This document shows, piece after piece, positions 16,754-24,168 of a stretch of 64,000 bases of DNA (the first letter of the stretch is position 1; every line of letters starts with the position of its first letter). The stretch is taken from NCBI GenBank assembly GCA_034433515.1, contig DAOUAL010000096.1:40801-104800 (forward strand), in the 5' to 3' direction. The notes under the pieces were generated by a model that was given only the letters and a program-made list of their open reading frames with translations, was not told where the DNA came from and made no database searches. The stretch is from DAOTXS01 sp034433515. GTDB taxonomy: Bacteria; Chloroflexota; Anaerolineae; UBA4142. The position numbers were made by a program, and so were the translations under genes.

Positions 16754-17458
16754 ATGGACCTCATTGAAAAAAATCTGCATCAAGTTTTTGAACAAATTGC
16801 CGATGCCGCCCTACGCGCCGGGCGCAAACCCAATGAAATCACCCTCGTGGCAGTCAGCAAGACACAACCGGTGCAAGCCATTCTGGCGGCGTATGCGGCA
16901 GGCGTTCGGCACTTTGGCGAGAATCGCGTGGAAGAAGCGGCGGAGAAAATCCCGGTGGTCAGCTCCCAGACGCGCGGAATCGTCTGGCATTTGGTGGGGC
17001 ATTTGCAAAGCCGCAAAGCCAAAGACGCCGCCATCTTGTTCAACTTAATTCACTCGATTGACAGTGTATCGTTGGCACGCAAACTAGACGCGCGTGCCGC
17101 CGCGCTCGACAAAACCATTCCGATTCTGCTTGAGGTGAATACATCGGGCGAGGCGACCAAGTTTGGTTTTGCGTTGAACGCCAAGGAGATTTTTTTCGAT
17201 GCGGTGCGCCAAATCTTGGCGTGCGCTCATCTCGATGTTCAGGGCTTGATGACGATCGCACCCATCGTTGAAAAACCAGAACAGGCGCGACCGTATTTTC
17301 GCGCGCTCCGCGAGTTGCGCGATGAACTGCGACAACGCTTTCCCCTTCACGCGTGGCAACATCTTTCGATGGGAATGACCGACGACTTTGAAGCCGCCAT
17401 CGCCGAAGGCGCGACGATCGTTCGAATTGGGCGCGCGATCTTTGGCGAAAGAAAATGA
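16754..17458 (+). CDS. yggS: PLP homeostasis protein (YggS/PLPBP)
   Basis: 234 residues, single alanine-racemase-like TIM barrel. The PLP lysine is in LVAVSKTQPVQAI; GVRHFGENRVEEA follows, then WHLVGHLQSRKAK, LLEVNTSGEATKFG and HLSMGMTDDFEAAIAEGATIVRIG with the phosphate-binding Ser/Thr. It binds pyridoxal phosphate and buffers its level; no enzymatic activity is established. It starts six bases after pgeF. Confidence 0.94.
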   Translation: MDLIEKNLHQVFEQIADAALRAGRKPNEITLVAVSKTQPVQAILAAYAAGVRHFGENRVEEAAEKIPVVSSQTRGIVWHLVGHLQSRKAKDAAILFNLIHSIDSVSLARKLDARAAALDKTIPILLEVNTSGEATKFGFALNAKEIFFDAVRQILACAHLDVQGLMTIAPIVEKPEQARPYFRALRELRDELRQRFPLHAWQHLSMGMTDDFEAAIAEGATIVRIGRAIFGERK

Positions 17459-17470
17459 TGGGAGAGGAAA

Positions 17471-17734
17471 ATGTACTTGCTGTTGAACACGATTGATTTG
17501 ATCTTTACCTTATTAACGCTGGCGATCTTTGCCCGCGCCATTCTGTCGTGGTTCGTCCGCGATCCATACAACCCGCTGGTCTATTGGCTGGATCGCATCA
17601 CGGATCCCATCCTGGAACCCATTCGCCGCTTTGTCCCGCCGATCGGTATGATGGACATTACCCCCATCATCGCGCTCATCCTCTTGCAATTCTTGCAGGC
17701 GATCATTCACAATCTCATTCTCGGACTCTATTGA
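17471..17734 (+). CDS. YggT-family membrane protein
   Basis: 87 residues with two membrane segments (about 5-25 and 62-84) and the family text ILSWFVRDPYNPLVYWLDRITDPILEPIRR. YggT proteins accompany the yggS gene in many genomes and are tied to osmotic tolerance or septum organisation. GGAGAGG precedes the ATG. Its stop shares one base with the next start. Confidence 0.9.
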   Translation: MYLLLNTIDLIFTLLTLAIFARAILSWFVRDPYNPLVYWLDRITDPILEPIRRFVPPIGMMDITPIIALILLQFLQAIIHNLILGLY

Positions 17735-18534
17735 TGCCATTCGATTTGAATTCGATTCGCGCGCTCATCATTGACGTGGATGGTGTGTTATGGCGCGGTA
17801 AACAAGACCTGCCCGGCGTTGCCGCATTTTTCGACTTTTTACAATCGCGCCGCTTGCCCTTTATTATTGCCACCAACAACTCGATGCGTCCGGCGTCGGA
17901 CATTACCGCACGTTTGGCACGAAGGGGTGCGCACGTGAGCGAAGAACACGTGTTGACCTCTGCCGAAGCGGCGGCGCTGTACCTACCCCGCACCGCCCCA
18001 CACGCCAAACGGGTTTACCTCGTTGGCGGCGAAGGATTGGTGGATGCGATGACACGCGCGGGGTACACCATTGTTGACCAAGATGCCGATGCCGTCATCG
18101 CGGGCATTGATGTGAACCTCACGTACGAAAAGTTGAAACGCGCCGCGCGCGAGATTCGACGTGGCGCCGTTTTTATCGGCACGAACGCGGACAAAACCTT
18201 GCCGATAGATAACGGCGAGGTTGTGCCCGGCGCGGGAGCCATCCTCGCCGCGCTGCAAACCGCCACCGATGTTACGCCGATCATCATTGGCAAACCGGCG
18301 CGCGCCATGTTCGACATCGCCGTGGAAAAGATGGGCGTGCCGCGCGAGCAGACCGCCATGCTCGGCGACCGACTCGACACTGATATCGAAGGGGGAATGC
18401 AGGCAGGCTTGAAATCCATTTTGGTGTTGACCGGCGTTACCACACCAAAAATGCTCGCGCAATCATCCGTTCAGCCGGATTTTGTGTTTGCCGATTTGGA
18501 CGCCTTGCGCAAAGAATTTTCACGACACTATTGA
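17734..18534 (+). CDS. HAD-IIA family hydrolase (NagD/AraL-like phosphatase)
   Basis: 266 residues. HAD motif I is DVDGVLWRG, motif II the Asn/Ser of IIATNNSMRP, motif III Lys in PIIIGKPARAMFD, motif IV GDRLDTDIEGG. The C2A-type cap between motifs II and III fits NagD/AraL/4-nitrophenylphosphatase enzymes, which remove phosphate from small sugar phosphates or nucleotides. The ATG at 17734 overlaps the YggT stop by one base (TGATG). Substrate unknown. Confidence 0.88.
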   Translation: MPFDLNSIRALIIDVDGVLWRGKQDLPGVAAFFDFLQSRRLPFIIATNNSMRPASDITARLARRGAHVSEEHVLTSAEAAALYLPRTAPHAKRVYLVGGEGLVDAMTRAGYTIVDQDADAVIAGIDVNLTYEKLKRAAREIRRGAVFIGTNADKTLPIDNGEVVPGAGAILAALQTATDVTPIIIGKPARAMFDIAVEKMGVPREQTAMLGDRLDTDIEGGMQAGLKSILVLTGVTTPKMLAQSSVQPDFVFADLDALRKEFSRHY

Positions 18535-18558
18535 CTTTGAGTCTGGCTTGAGTATACT
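18531..18558 (+). promoter_or_regulatory. Promoter of the zinc peptidase-rlmN unit
   Basis: -35 TTGACT, 16-base spacer, -10 TATACT (18553-18558); AGAGGAGG precedes the ATG at 18592. The -35 overlaps the HAD stop codon. Confidence 0.7.
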
Positions 18559-18591
18559 TGTTTTGCACTCCGCGGATAGAGGAGGTGTAAG

Positions 18592-19290
18592 ATGTTTGGA
18601 TTTTACTTTGACCCTATGTATTTTGTCTTTGCCATGCCCGCGCTCTTGCTGGCGATGTGGGCACAATGGAAGGTGAGTTCAGCGTACGACAAGTACACGC
18701 GCGTCCGAAACGCACGCAATCTCACCGGCGTCCAAGTCGCACAATATTTGCTGCGTGCGAACGGATTGAATTTAGATGTCCAAGGCACGCCGGGCACTCT
18801 CACCGATCACTATGATCCACGCAACAAGACGCTCTATCTTTCGGCAGGCGTTGCGCAAACGCCCTCGGTCGCCTCGTTGGCAATTGTCGCGCACGAAGTG
18901 GGGCATGCCGTTCAAGATGCACAAGGTTACGCTCCCTTGCGTTTGCGTGCGTGGCTCGTCGCGCCGGCAAACATTGGACCGTGGATCGGCTACATCTTGT
19001 TCATCATCGGTATCTTTATCAACCTCTCTGGCTTAGTGTGGCTGGGTATCGCGTTCTTTTCATTGAGTCTGGTGTTTGCGCTTGCCACCTTGCCGGTTGA
19101 ATTCAACGCAAGTCAACGTGCCTTGGCAATGTTGCGTTCAAGCGCGCTGGTGGGTCAAGGCGAAGTGGAAGCGGCACAAGCGGTGCTGACCGCTGCGGCA
19201 TTGACGTACATTGCCGCCGCCGCCCAAGCCCTCTCGACCCTGCTCTACTATATGTTCATCGCGCTGAACTTGGGACGACGCCGGGATTAA
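18592..19290 (+). CDS. Membrane zinc metallopeptidase (YugP family)
   Basis: 232 residues. First membrane segment about 5-22; catalytic zinc motif HEVGHAVQDAQGYAPL (HExxH) near residue 103; two or three further membrane segments after residue 120; third ligand probably Glu in LPVEFNASQRAL. Members are called neutral zinc metallopeptidases and act at the membrane; substrates are unknown. Followed after one base by rlmN. Confidence 0.92.
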   Translation: MFGFYFDPMYFVFAMPALLLAMWAQWKVSSAYDKYTRVRNARNLTGVQVAQYLLRANGLNLDVQGTPGTLTDHYDPRNKTLYLSAGVAQTPSVASLAIVAHEVGHAVQDAQGYAPLRLRAWLVAPANIGPWIGYILFIIGIFINLSGLVWLGIAFFSLSLVFALATLPVEFNASQRALAMLRSSALVGQGEVEAAQAVLTAAALTYIAAAAQALSTLLYYMFIALNLGRRRD

Positions 19291-19291
19291 C

Positions 19292-20368
19292 TTGATTGAT
19301 CTGCTGAACCTTACCAAATCAGAATTGCATGATTTGCTGAAAGCATGGCAACAACCCACGTATCGCGCCGCGCAGATCGAACGCTGGATTTATCGCGAAC
19401 TCGTCCCCGATTTCGAGGCGATGACCAATCTGCCGCACGATTTGCGCGCGCGCTTGGCAAGTGAAACGAAAATCGGTGTGCCGCGCGTGATCGCCCAAAA
19501 CGATTCTGCCGATGGCTTGACGCGCAAGGTGTTGTTGCAACTCGACGATGGGCAAACAATCGAAACGGTGCTGATGCTTTACGCCGATGCGCCGGGCAGT
19601 CCCGAATTGCAAGAGCCAGCCGTCAAGCGGCGCACGGTTTGCCTCTCAACGCAAGTCGGCTGCCCAATCGGCTGCCCCTTTTGCGCGACCGGGCAAGCCG
19701 GTTTTGTGCGCAACCTCACCCCCGGCGAAATCGTTGCCCAAGTTTTGCATTTTGCCCGCGAGGTCAAGCCCGCCGCGTTGACGAACATTGTCATCATGGG
19801 GATGGGCGAGCCGTTTATGAAATTCGATGTTACGTGGCAAGCGATTGAATCGTTGACCGATCCCGATCGTTTTGGAATGGGCGCGCGCCGGATCACGGTT
19901 TCGACGGCGGGCGAAATTCCCGGCATCGAACGCATGGCAAAGGAGAAACGGCAAATCAACCTGGCTGTCTCGCTTCACGCACCCAACGATGAGTTGCGGA
20001 ACATACTCGTACCCTTGAATCGCAAGTATCCATTGTGCGAGTTGATGCGTGCGGTGCGCGGCTATGTTGAACAAACGCGGCGGCGCGTAACGTTTGAGTA
20101 TGCGTTGATGGACACGGTGAACGACCAGCCGGCTCACGCGCGCGCGCTCACGCAATTGTTGCGTAGCTTGTTGTGTCATGTGAATCTCATTCCGTTGAAT
20201 CCCACCGCCGCTTCGCCGTACGGGCGCACGCCATACGCGCGGGTCAAGCGATTCCAAGAGATTCTGACCGATGCCGGGATTCCAACAACGTTACGTGTAG
20301 AAAAAGGAATTGAGATTGCGGCAGGATGTGGGCAGTTGAGGCAAGGGGAAAGAAGCAAGCCCGTGTAA
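19292..20368 (+). CDS. rlmN: 23S rRNA (adenine2503-C2)-methyltransferase
   Basis: 358 residues. The radical-SAM cluster motif is GCPIGCPFCATG (Cx3Cx2C). The methyl-accepting Cys is in the C-terminal part (EIAAGCGQL) and the second catalytic Cys is probably Cys119 in RTVCLSTQVGC. It makes 2-methyladenosine at A2503 of 23S rRNA and in some tRNAs, using two SAM. The start is TTG 19292, one base after the previous stop; no nearby ATG fits the family N-terminus (LLNLTKSELHDLL). Confidence 0.93.
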   Translation: MIDLLNLTKSELHDLLKAWQQPTYRAAQIERWIYRELVPDFEAMTNLPHDLRARLASETKIGVPRVIAQNDSADGLTRKVLLQLDDGQTIETVLMLYADAPGSPELQEPAVKRRTVCLSTQVGCPIGCPFCATGQAGFVRNLTPGEIVAQVLHFAREVKPAALTNIVIMGMGEPFMKFDVTWQAIESLTDPDRFGMGARRITVSTAGEIPGIERMAKEKRQINLAVSLHAPNDELRNILVPLNRKYPLCELMRAVRGYVEQTRRRVTFEYALMDTVNDQPAHARALTQLLRSLLCHVNLIPLNPTAASPYGRTPYARVKRFQEILTDAGIPTTLRVEKGIEIAAGCGQLRQGERSKPV

Positions 20369-20431
20369 AGAGCGAGTTTCCGCATAACGCTCAAGAGGAG
20401 TGTTATACGGAAAAATTCCGTCAAGCAATGG

Positions 20432-21493
20432 TTAGCCTGCTCTACGGTGGTCGATATCTGTAAAACAACGCATTTCATTGAGGAGTGCACAAAATGGCAT
20501 CAGGAAAATCTTTTCTGTCTGAGCGAATATGGCCTATTGCGCGAGTTTCAATTCTGCAAATCATTCTGATGATGGGCCTTGTGGGCAATATTGTCGGCTG
20601 GCTTGTCCTTGCACTTCTGGTAGATACCCTACATTGGCTGGATATTGACTTCCATGGAAAAACGCTCAACACCATCTCTCCAGATGGAAAAATCATTGGC
20701 ATGATCATCTTGTTCAGCGTGAATCTTTTGCTCGTGTTGTTAGCGTGGCGTTGGCTTGAACGCAAACGGCTCAAGGATATGTGGTGGGTGTTCTCCCGAA
20801 AGCAGTGGAGGTTCCTGGGGGGTGGGCTTGCCGCTGGCTTGGTAGAAGTGCTACTGGTCTTTGGCGGCATGGTCATCATTGGCGTGGTAAAGCCTACCTG
20901 GGGATTGGCAAGTGTGCCGAGCAGAACGCTTCTGATGGCCTTGGGATGGTTGTTTGCCTCATCCATTCTGGGGCCGATTGTTGAAGAAGCGCTGAATCGC
21001 GGCTACTGGTTTCAAAACGTCAAACGTGGCTGGGGTGTTGTTCCGGCAATCGTTGTCACTTCGCTTCTGTTCGGTGGAGTGCATCTACTCAACCCGAATG
21101 CTGAACCTTTGGGAGCGATTAACATTATGCTCTCGGCTACTACCTATGCATTGAGTCTCTTGTGGTTACGCTCGCTTTGGGTACCCATTGGTTGGCATGC
21201 TGGTTGGAACTTGGCACAGTTTTTCCTTGCTGGCCTGCCGAACTCTGGCATTTCGGTTGGCAGCATGGGGTTGGATGGCACAACCCTATTTGTGTCGAGT
21301 ACACTTGGTTCTCATTGGCTAAACGGTGGTGAATTTGGCATGGAAGCAAGTTTGATAAGAACGGTTGTGCTCATTGCGGCAATCATCGGATTGTTATGGT
21401 TGAAGAAGAACAGGCCCCTTCGGGAAAACGAAGCAGGCTAACCAGCGGCTGGAGCCGACAGCGCCTTCGGTGCTGCGGCTCAGCCGCAAGCCG
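20432..21493 (+). mobile_element. Integron-type gene cassette (CPBP protease plus attC-like site)
   Basis: About 1062 bp bounded by the same recombination-core-like 7-mer GTTAGCC at both ends (20431-20437 and 21493-21499). It holds a single gene in forward orientation whose stop codon lies inside a 3' attC-like palindrome, which is the standard cassette design. The sequence differs in feel from its neighbours: fewer GCG/CGC words than rlmN. No integrase gene is in the window. Confidence 0.6.
20494..21441 (+). CDS. CPBP-family intramembrane metalloprotease (cassette-borne)
   Basis: 315 residues with about eight membrane segments. The three CPBP (Abi/CAAX protease) motifs are intact: EEALNR in PIVEEALNRGYWFQN, FGGVH in LLFGGVHLLNP, and HAGWN in VPIGWHAGWNLAQF. 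Members cleave membrane proteins and include CAAX proteases and bacteriocin-immunity proteins. ATG 20494 is preceded by GAGGAG. The gene ends inside the attC-like site, so it was probably acquired as a cassette. Confidence 0.85.
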   Translation: MASGKSFLSERIWPIARVSILQIILMMGLVGNIVGWLVLALLVDTLHWLDIDFHGKTLNTISPDGKIIGMIILFSVNLLLVLLAWRWLERKRLKDMWWVFSRKQWRFLGGGLAAGLVEVLLVFGGMVIIGVVKPTWGLASVPSRTLLMALGWLFASSILGPIVEEALNRGYWFQNVKRGWGVVPAIVVTSLLFGGVHLLNPNAEPLGAINIMLSATTYALSLLWLRSLWVPIGWHAGWNLAQFFLAGLPNSGISVGSMGLDGTTLFVSSTLGSHWLNGGEFGMEASLIRTVVLIAAIIGLLWLKKNRPLRENEAG

Positions 21494-21499
21494 TTAGCC
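21436..21499 (+). repeat. attC-like recombination site
   Basis: Outer core GGCTAAC (21436) pairs with GTTAGCC (21493). Inside, GCGGCTG-G-AGCCG-A-CAGC pairs with GCTGCGGCTCAGCCGC; the left arm carries two unpaired bases (G and A), the kind of extrahelical bases that set strand polarity in integron attC sites. The apical loop is GCCTTCGGT. Overall length 64 bases. Confidence 0.65.
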
Positions 21500-21529
21500 C
21501 GCTTTCCCCACTGAACTTTCGGAACACTT

Positions 21530-22639
21530 ATGCCGGTCAATAAGGATTACCTGAGCCGTCGAGATTTTCTTAAATTTCTTGGCATCTCCTCTGTGAGCGC
21601 TTTTCTGGCAGCTTGCCGCGTTGCACCGACACCCACTGCTAAACCAGCCAAACTGGTTCCAATAGATGCTCCACCACTCCCATCAAGAGGATTCTTTATG
21701 GGGGTACTGCCGACGACGGCTCAGGGGCAGTCATTCGAAGAGGCCTATGCCCAAGCAGCTCGCTACTCAGAATTCGTGCCGGTATGGGGCAAGCCTACTC
21801 CCTTCTACAACCTAGCCTCTGACCTAGGTGGAAGGTGGGGGCAAATCTTTGTCCAACAACTCATCCGTGGCAATCGAATGTTTCCAATCATTCATCTGTC
21901 ATTTATCGGTAGAGGAGTAACTCTTAGCACACCGCCAGGGATGGGAAATGCCACTTTAAGCGACCCGTTATGGAGAGCCGCCTATAAACAAGCCGCGCTT
22001 GAGGTTGTACAAGTTTCACGTCCACGATATCTATCGCTCGGGAACGAAGTCAACAGATGGTATGAGAAATATGGGCAAGATGGACCCAATGGTTTCACAA
22101 ACTATGTGAGTCTCTATGAAGATATTTACGACGCTGTGCATGAACTGGCTCCCGAGACACGGGTATTCTGTGTGTTCGCTAGAGAAATCATTTCTGAAAA
22201 CCGTGAAGCGAACTTGCAAGTCCTTCGTTTGTTCGATCCAAACAAAATGGATGCACTGATTTTGACCAGCTACCCTTATGCGCTCGGGAGAACTCACCCT
22301 TCAATGATTCCCGATGATTATTATTCTAAAGCAGCAAATTATATGCCAGGAAAACCGTTTGGTTTTAGTGAAATCGCCTGGGCATCCCTGGACGCGCTTG
22401 GAGGGGAGCAAGCACAAGCCGATTTCATTGTGCAAGCGACAACGCGACTCACCCGAGAGCAAGGAATACCTTTACACTGGTTTGGATGGTCATGGCTTCA
22501 TGATTTAAACACCAACGATGCGGTCGGCTTGATCAAAATTGACGGAACTGAAAAACTTGGGTATAAAGCGTGGACAAACCTATCTGAAAAAGGAAGAAAC
22601 AGAAACGAATCGCGAACGGTTTGGAATCACAAGGATTAA
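21530..22639 (+). CDS. Tat-exported lipoprotein with a glycosidase-like barrel
   Basis: 369 residues. Twin-arginine signal SRRDFLKFLGISSVSAFLAAC, with the Cys near residue 29 also in a lipobox, then a Pro-rich linker. The body resembles clan GH-A (GH53-like) glycosidases: SLGNEVNRWYEKYG places a candidate acid/base Glu after Asn, and FGFSEIAWAS a candidate nucleophile Glu. Nearest role: endo-acting hydrolase of extracellular glycan, or a catalytically altered relative. Codon choice differs from the housekeeping genes around it, consistent with an islet between rlmN and rpe. The gene start ATG 21530 has only weak ribosome-site text. Confidence 0.65.
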   Translation: MPVNKDYLSRRDFLKFLGISSVSAFLAACRVAPTPTAKPAKLVPIDAPPLPSRGFFMGVLPTTAQGQSFEEAYAQAARYSEFVPVWGKPTPFYNLASDLGGRWGQIFVQQLIRGNRMFPIIHLSFIGRGVTLSTPPGMGNATLSDPLWRAAYKQAALEVVQVSRPRYLSLGNEVNRWYEKYGQDGPNGFTNYVSLYEDIYDAVHELAPETRVFCVFAREIISENREANLQVLRLFDPNKMDALILTSYPYALGRTHPSMIPDDYYSKAANYMPGKPFGFSEIAWASLDALGGEQAQADFIVQATTRLTREQGIPLHWFGWSWLHDLNTNDAVGLIKIDGTEKLGYKAWTNLSEKGRNRNESRTVWNHKD

Positions 22640-22663
22640 TGGCGACTCGCGGTATTGTGTCAA

Positions 22664-23326
22664 ATGCCTAAACTCGCCCCCTCTATTCTCTCGGCTGACT
22701 TTGCGCGGCTGGGAGAGCAAATCAAAGAAGCGGAAAACGCCGGCGCCGATTACATTCATATTGATGTGATGGATGGACACTTTGTCCCCAACCTCACCAT
22801 TGGTCCCGTCGTGGTGAGCTGGTTGCGTCCGCTCACTCGCTTGCCGTTCGATGTGCATCTCATGATCGAAGCGCCGGAAAAGTATATGGCGGACTTTGCC
22901 CACGCCGGTGCAGACATTATCACGGTGCATCAAGAAACGTGCATCCATTTGCATCGCATCGTTCAGCAGATCAAGGGGTTGAATAAAAAGGCGGGCGTTG
23001 CCCTCAACCCGGCAACCCCAGTTGGAACATTAGACGAAATTCTGCCTGACCTTGACCTGGTGCTCATCCTGAGCGTTAACCCGGGTTTTGGGGGACAATC
23101 CTTTATCGAAACCACCATTCAGAAAATCGCGGCGATGCGCAAGATGATTGATGCACGCGGATTGGCAGCCCAAATTGAAATCGAAGTGGATGGCGGGATC
23201 AATGCCGACATTGCACCGCGCGTGGTCGAGGCGGGCGCCACTGTGTTGGTGGCGGGTTCGGCGATCTTTAATAAAAAGACAAGCGTTGCTCAAGCCATGC
23301 AACACTTGCGCGCGAGGATAAAATAA
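22664..23326 (+). CDS. rpe: Ribulose-phosphate 3-epimerase
   Basis: 220 residues. Start at ATG 22664 reproduces the family opening (KLAPSILSADFARL). Active-site segments: HIDVMDGHFVPNLTIGP, DVHLMI, SVNPGFGGQSFI and EVDGGINADIAP, with the metal His and catalytic Asp residues present. It interconverts ribulose 5-phosphate and xylulose 5-phosphate in the pentose phosphate pathway. Confidence 0.96.
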   Translation: MPKLAPSILSADFARLGEQIKEAENAGADYIHIDVMDGHFVPNLTIGPVVVSWLRPLTRLPFDVHLMIEAPEKYMADFAHAGADIITVHQETCIHLHRIVQQIKGLNKKAGVALNPATPVGTLDEILPDLDLVLILSVNPGFGGQSFIETTIQKIAAMRKMIDARGLAAQIEIEVDGGINADIAPRVVEAGATVLVAGSAIFNKKTSVAQAMQHLRARIK

Positions 23327-23357
23327 AAAACCAGCCACTCAAGGCGAGTCGCTGGTT
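23325..23357 (-). terminator. Intrinsic terminator of rpmB
   Basis: 12-bp stem AACCAGCCACTC / GAGTCGCTGGTT (one mismatch), followed on the minus strand by TTTTTT. It may also stop rpe transcripts. Confidence 0.8.
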
Positions 23358-23377
23358 CAAGCTTGCGAATCGCACAC

Positions 23378-23563
23378 TTAGCCATTCTTATTCAGCGTTC
23401 GCAAGCAATTCGCGCAGACATTCATTTTTTGTTTCTTACCTTGATACACCAACGTGCGTTTGGTAATGTTCGGCATAAAGCGTCGGTTGGTGGCGTTCAT
23501 AGCGTGGCTACGCCAATGACCATACAACGGACCCTTGCCGCAAATGTCGCATCGCTGTGCCAT
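23378..23563 (-). CDS. rpmB: 50S ribosomal protein L28
   Basis: 61 residues. Family text CDICGKGPLYGHWRSHAMNAT, then RRFMPNI and the C-terminal Cys pair CANCLRTL; with the first pair (CDIC) these make the zinc-ribbon form of L28. AGGAGGGGAT precedes the ATG. Single gene unit with its own promoter and terminator. Confidence 0.95.
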   Translation of the reverse strand: MAQRCDICGKGPLYGHWRSHAMNATNRRFMPNITKRTLVYQGKKQKMNVCANCLRTLNKNG

Positions 23564-23603
23564 CGTGATCCCCTCCTCTAGTCCCCTAATTCAAACGGGG
23601 CGG

Positions 23604-23632
23604 ATAATACCATAATCGGCAATTTTACGCAA
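23604..23632 (-). promoter_or_regulatory. Promoter of rpmB
   Basis: Minus strand: -35 TTGCGT (23632-23627), 17-base spacer, -10 TATTAT (23609-23604). Confidence 0.6.
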
Positions 23633-23679
23633 ATCAGGATTCTCAATCGTCTGGGCGACGATTGAGTTGGGGCAAACGT

Positions 23680-24036
23680 ATGACAGAAGCAAACTTTTTC
23701 GGTCGGATCGAAATTTCGCCAAATGCGATTGCCAGTTTGGCGGGGCAAGCCGTCCTTGAATGCTACGGCGTAGTAGGCATGGCCAACAAGAATTTGCGCG
23801 ACGGCATTACCGAAGTTCTCGCACGCAACAATGTCCGGCGCGGCGTTGACGTCAAAGTAATCGAACACGAAATTTATATTGATCTGTACGTTGTCATTCA
23901 GTACGGCACACGCATCTCCGAAGTAGCGCACGGCATTATGAATCGCGTCAAATACAGCGTGGAAAAGGCACTGGGACTGCCGGTCGCACAAGTGAACGTG
24001 CACGTGCAGGGTTTGCATGTTGACGAATCCGCCTAA
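23680..24036 (+). CDS. Asp23/Gls24-family protein (copy 1)
   Basis: 118 residues. Family features: GRIEISPNAIASLAGQAVLECYGVVGM, then EIYIDLYVVIQYGTRISEVAHGI and LPVAQVNVHVQGLHV. Asp23 proteins in Gram-positives sit at the membrane and relate to envelope stress; the copy next to fakA-degV is a conserved arrangement (often called YloU next to YloV/FakA). Start ATG 23680, with GGGG seven bases upstream. Its stop codon lies within the 24031-24139 repeat element. Confidence 0.88.
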   Translation: MTEANFFGRIEISPNAIASLAGQAVLECYGVVGMANKNLRDGITEVLARNNVRRGVDVKVIEHEIYIDLYVVIQYGTRISEVAHGIMNRVKYSVEKALGLPVAQVNVHVQGLHVDESA

Positions 24037-24139
24037 GTCTCGCTTTCGCACCCTGGCCCGACCGAGCAAAAGGCGCATTGCGTTCGATGGTTGGACGAGC
24101 GACGTTGTCTATGTGATGGCACAGGTGCGAAATCTAGGC
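24031..24139 (+). repeat. Structured inverted element A (asp23-fakA gap)
   Basis: 109-base element closed by GCCTA/TAGGC and TTTCGCACC/GGTGCGAAA. An inner helix GTTCG/TGGAC also forms. A homologous element lies in the opposite orientation at 33305-33410. The ends are nearly identical and the centre differs, but pairing is kept. Pairing uses G-U when read on the plus strand here, hinting this is the RNA-like strand. It fills the gap between asp23 and fakA. Confidence 0.6.
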
Positions 24140-24168
24140 TAAGCAAATTTGAATCAGTGAGGTTAGTC

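Noticed and set aside
21500..22640. Second cassette holding the Tat lipoprotein gene
   Set aside because: No attC-like site follows the gene before rpe, so I count it only as part of an islet.
24031..24139. tRNA- or tmRNA-like RNA
   Set aside because: No CCA end, anticodon stem or T-arm sequence; the fold is a long bulged hairpin.
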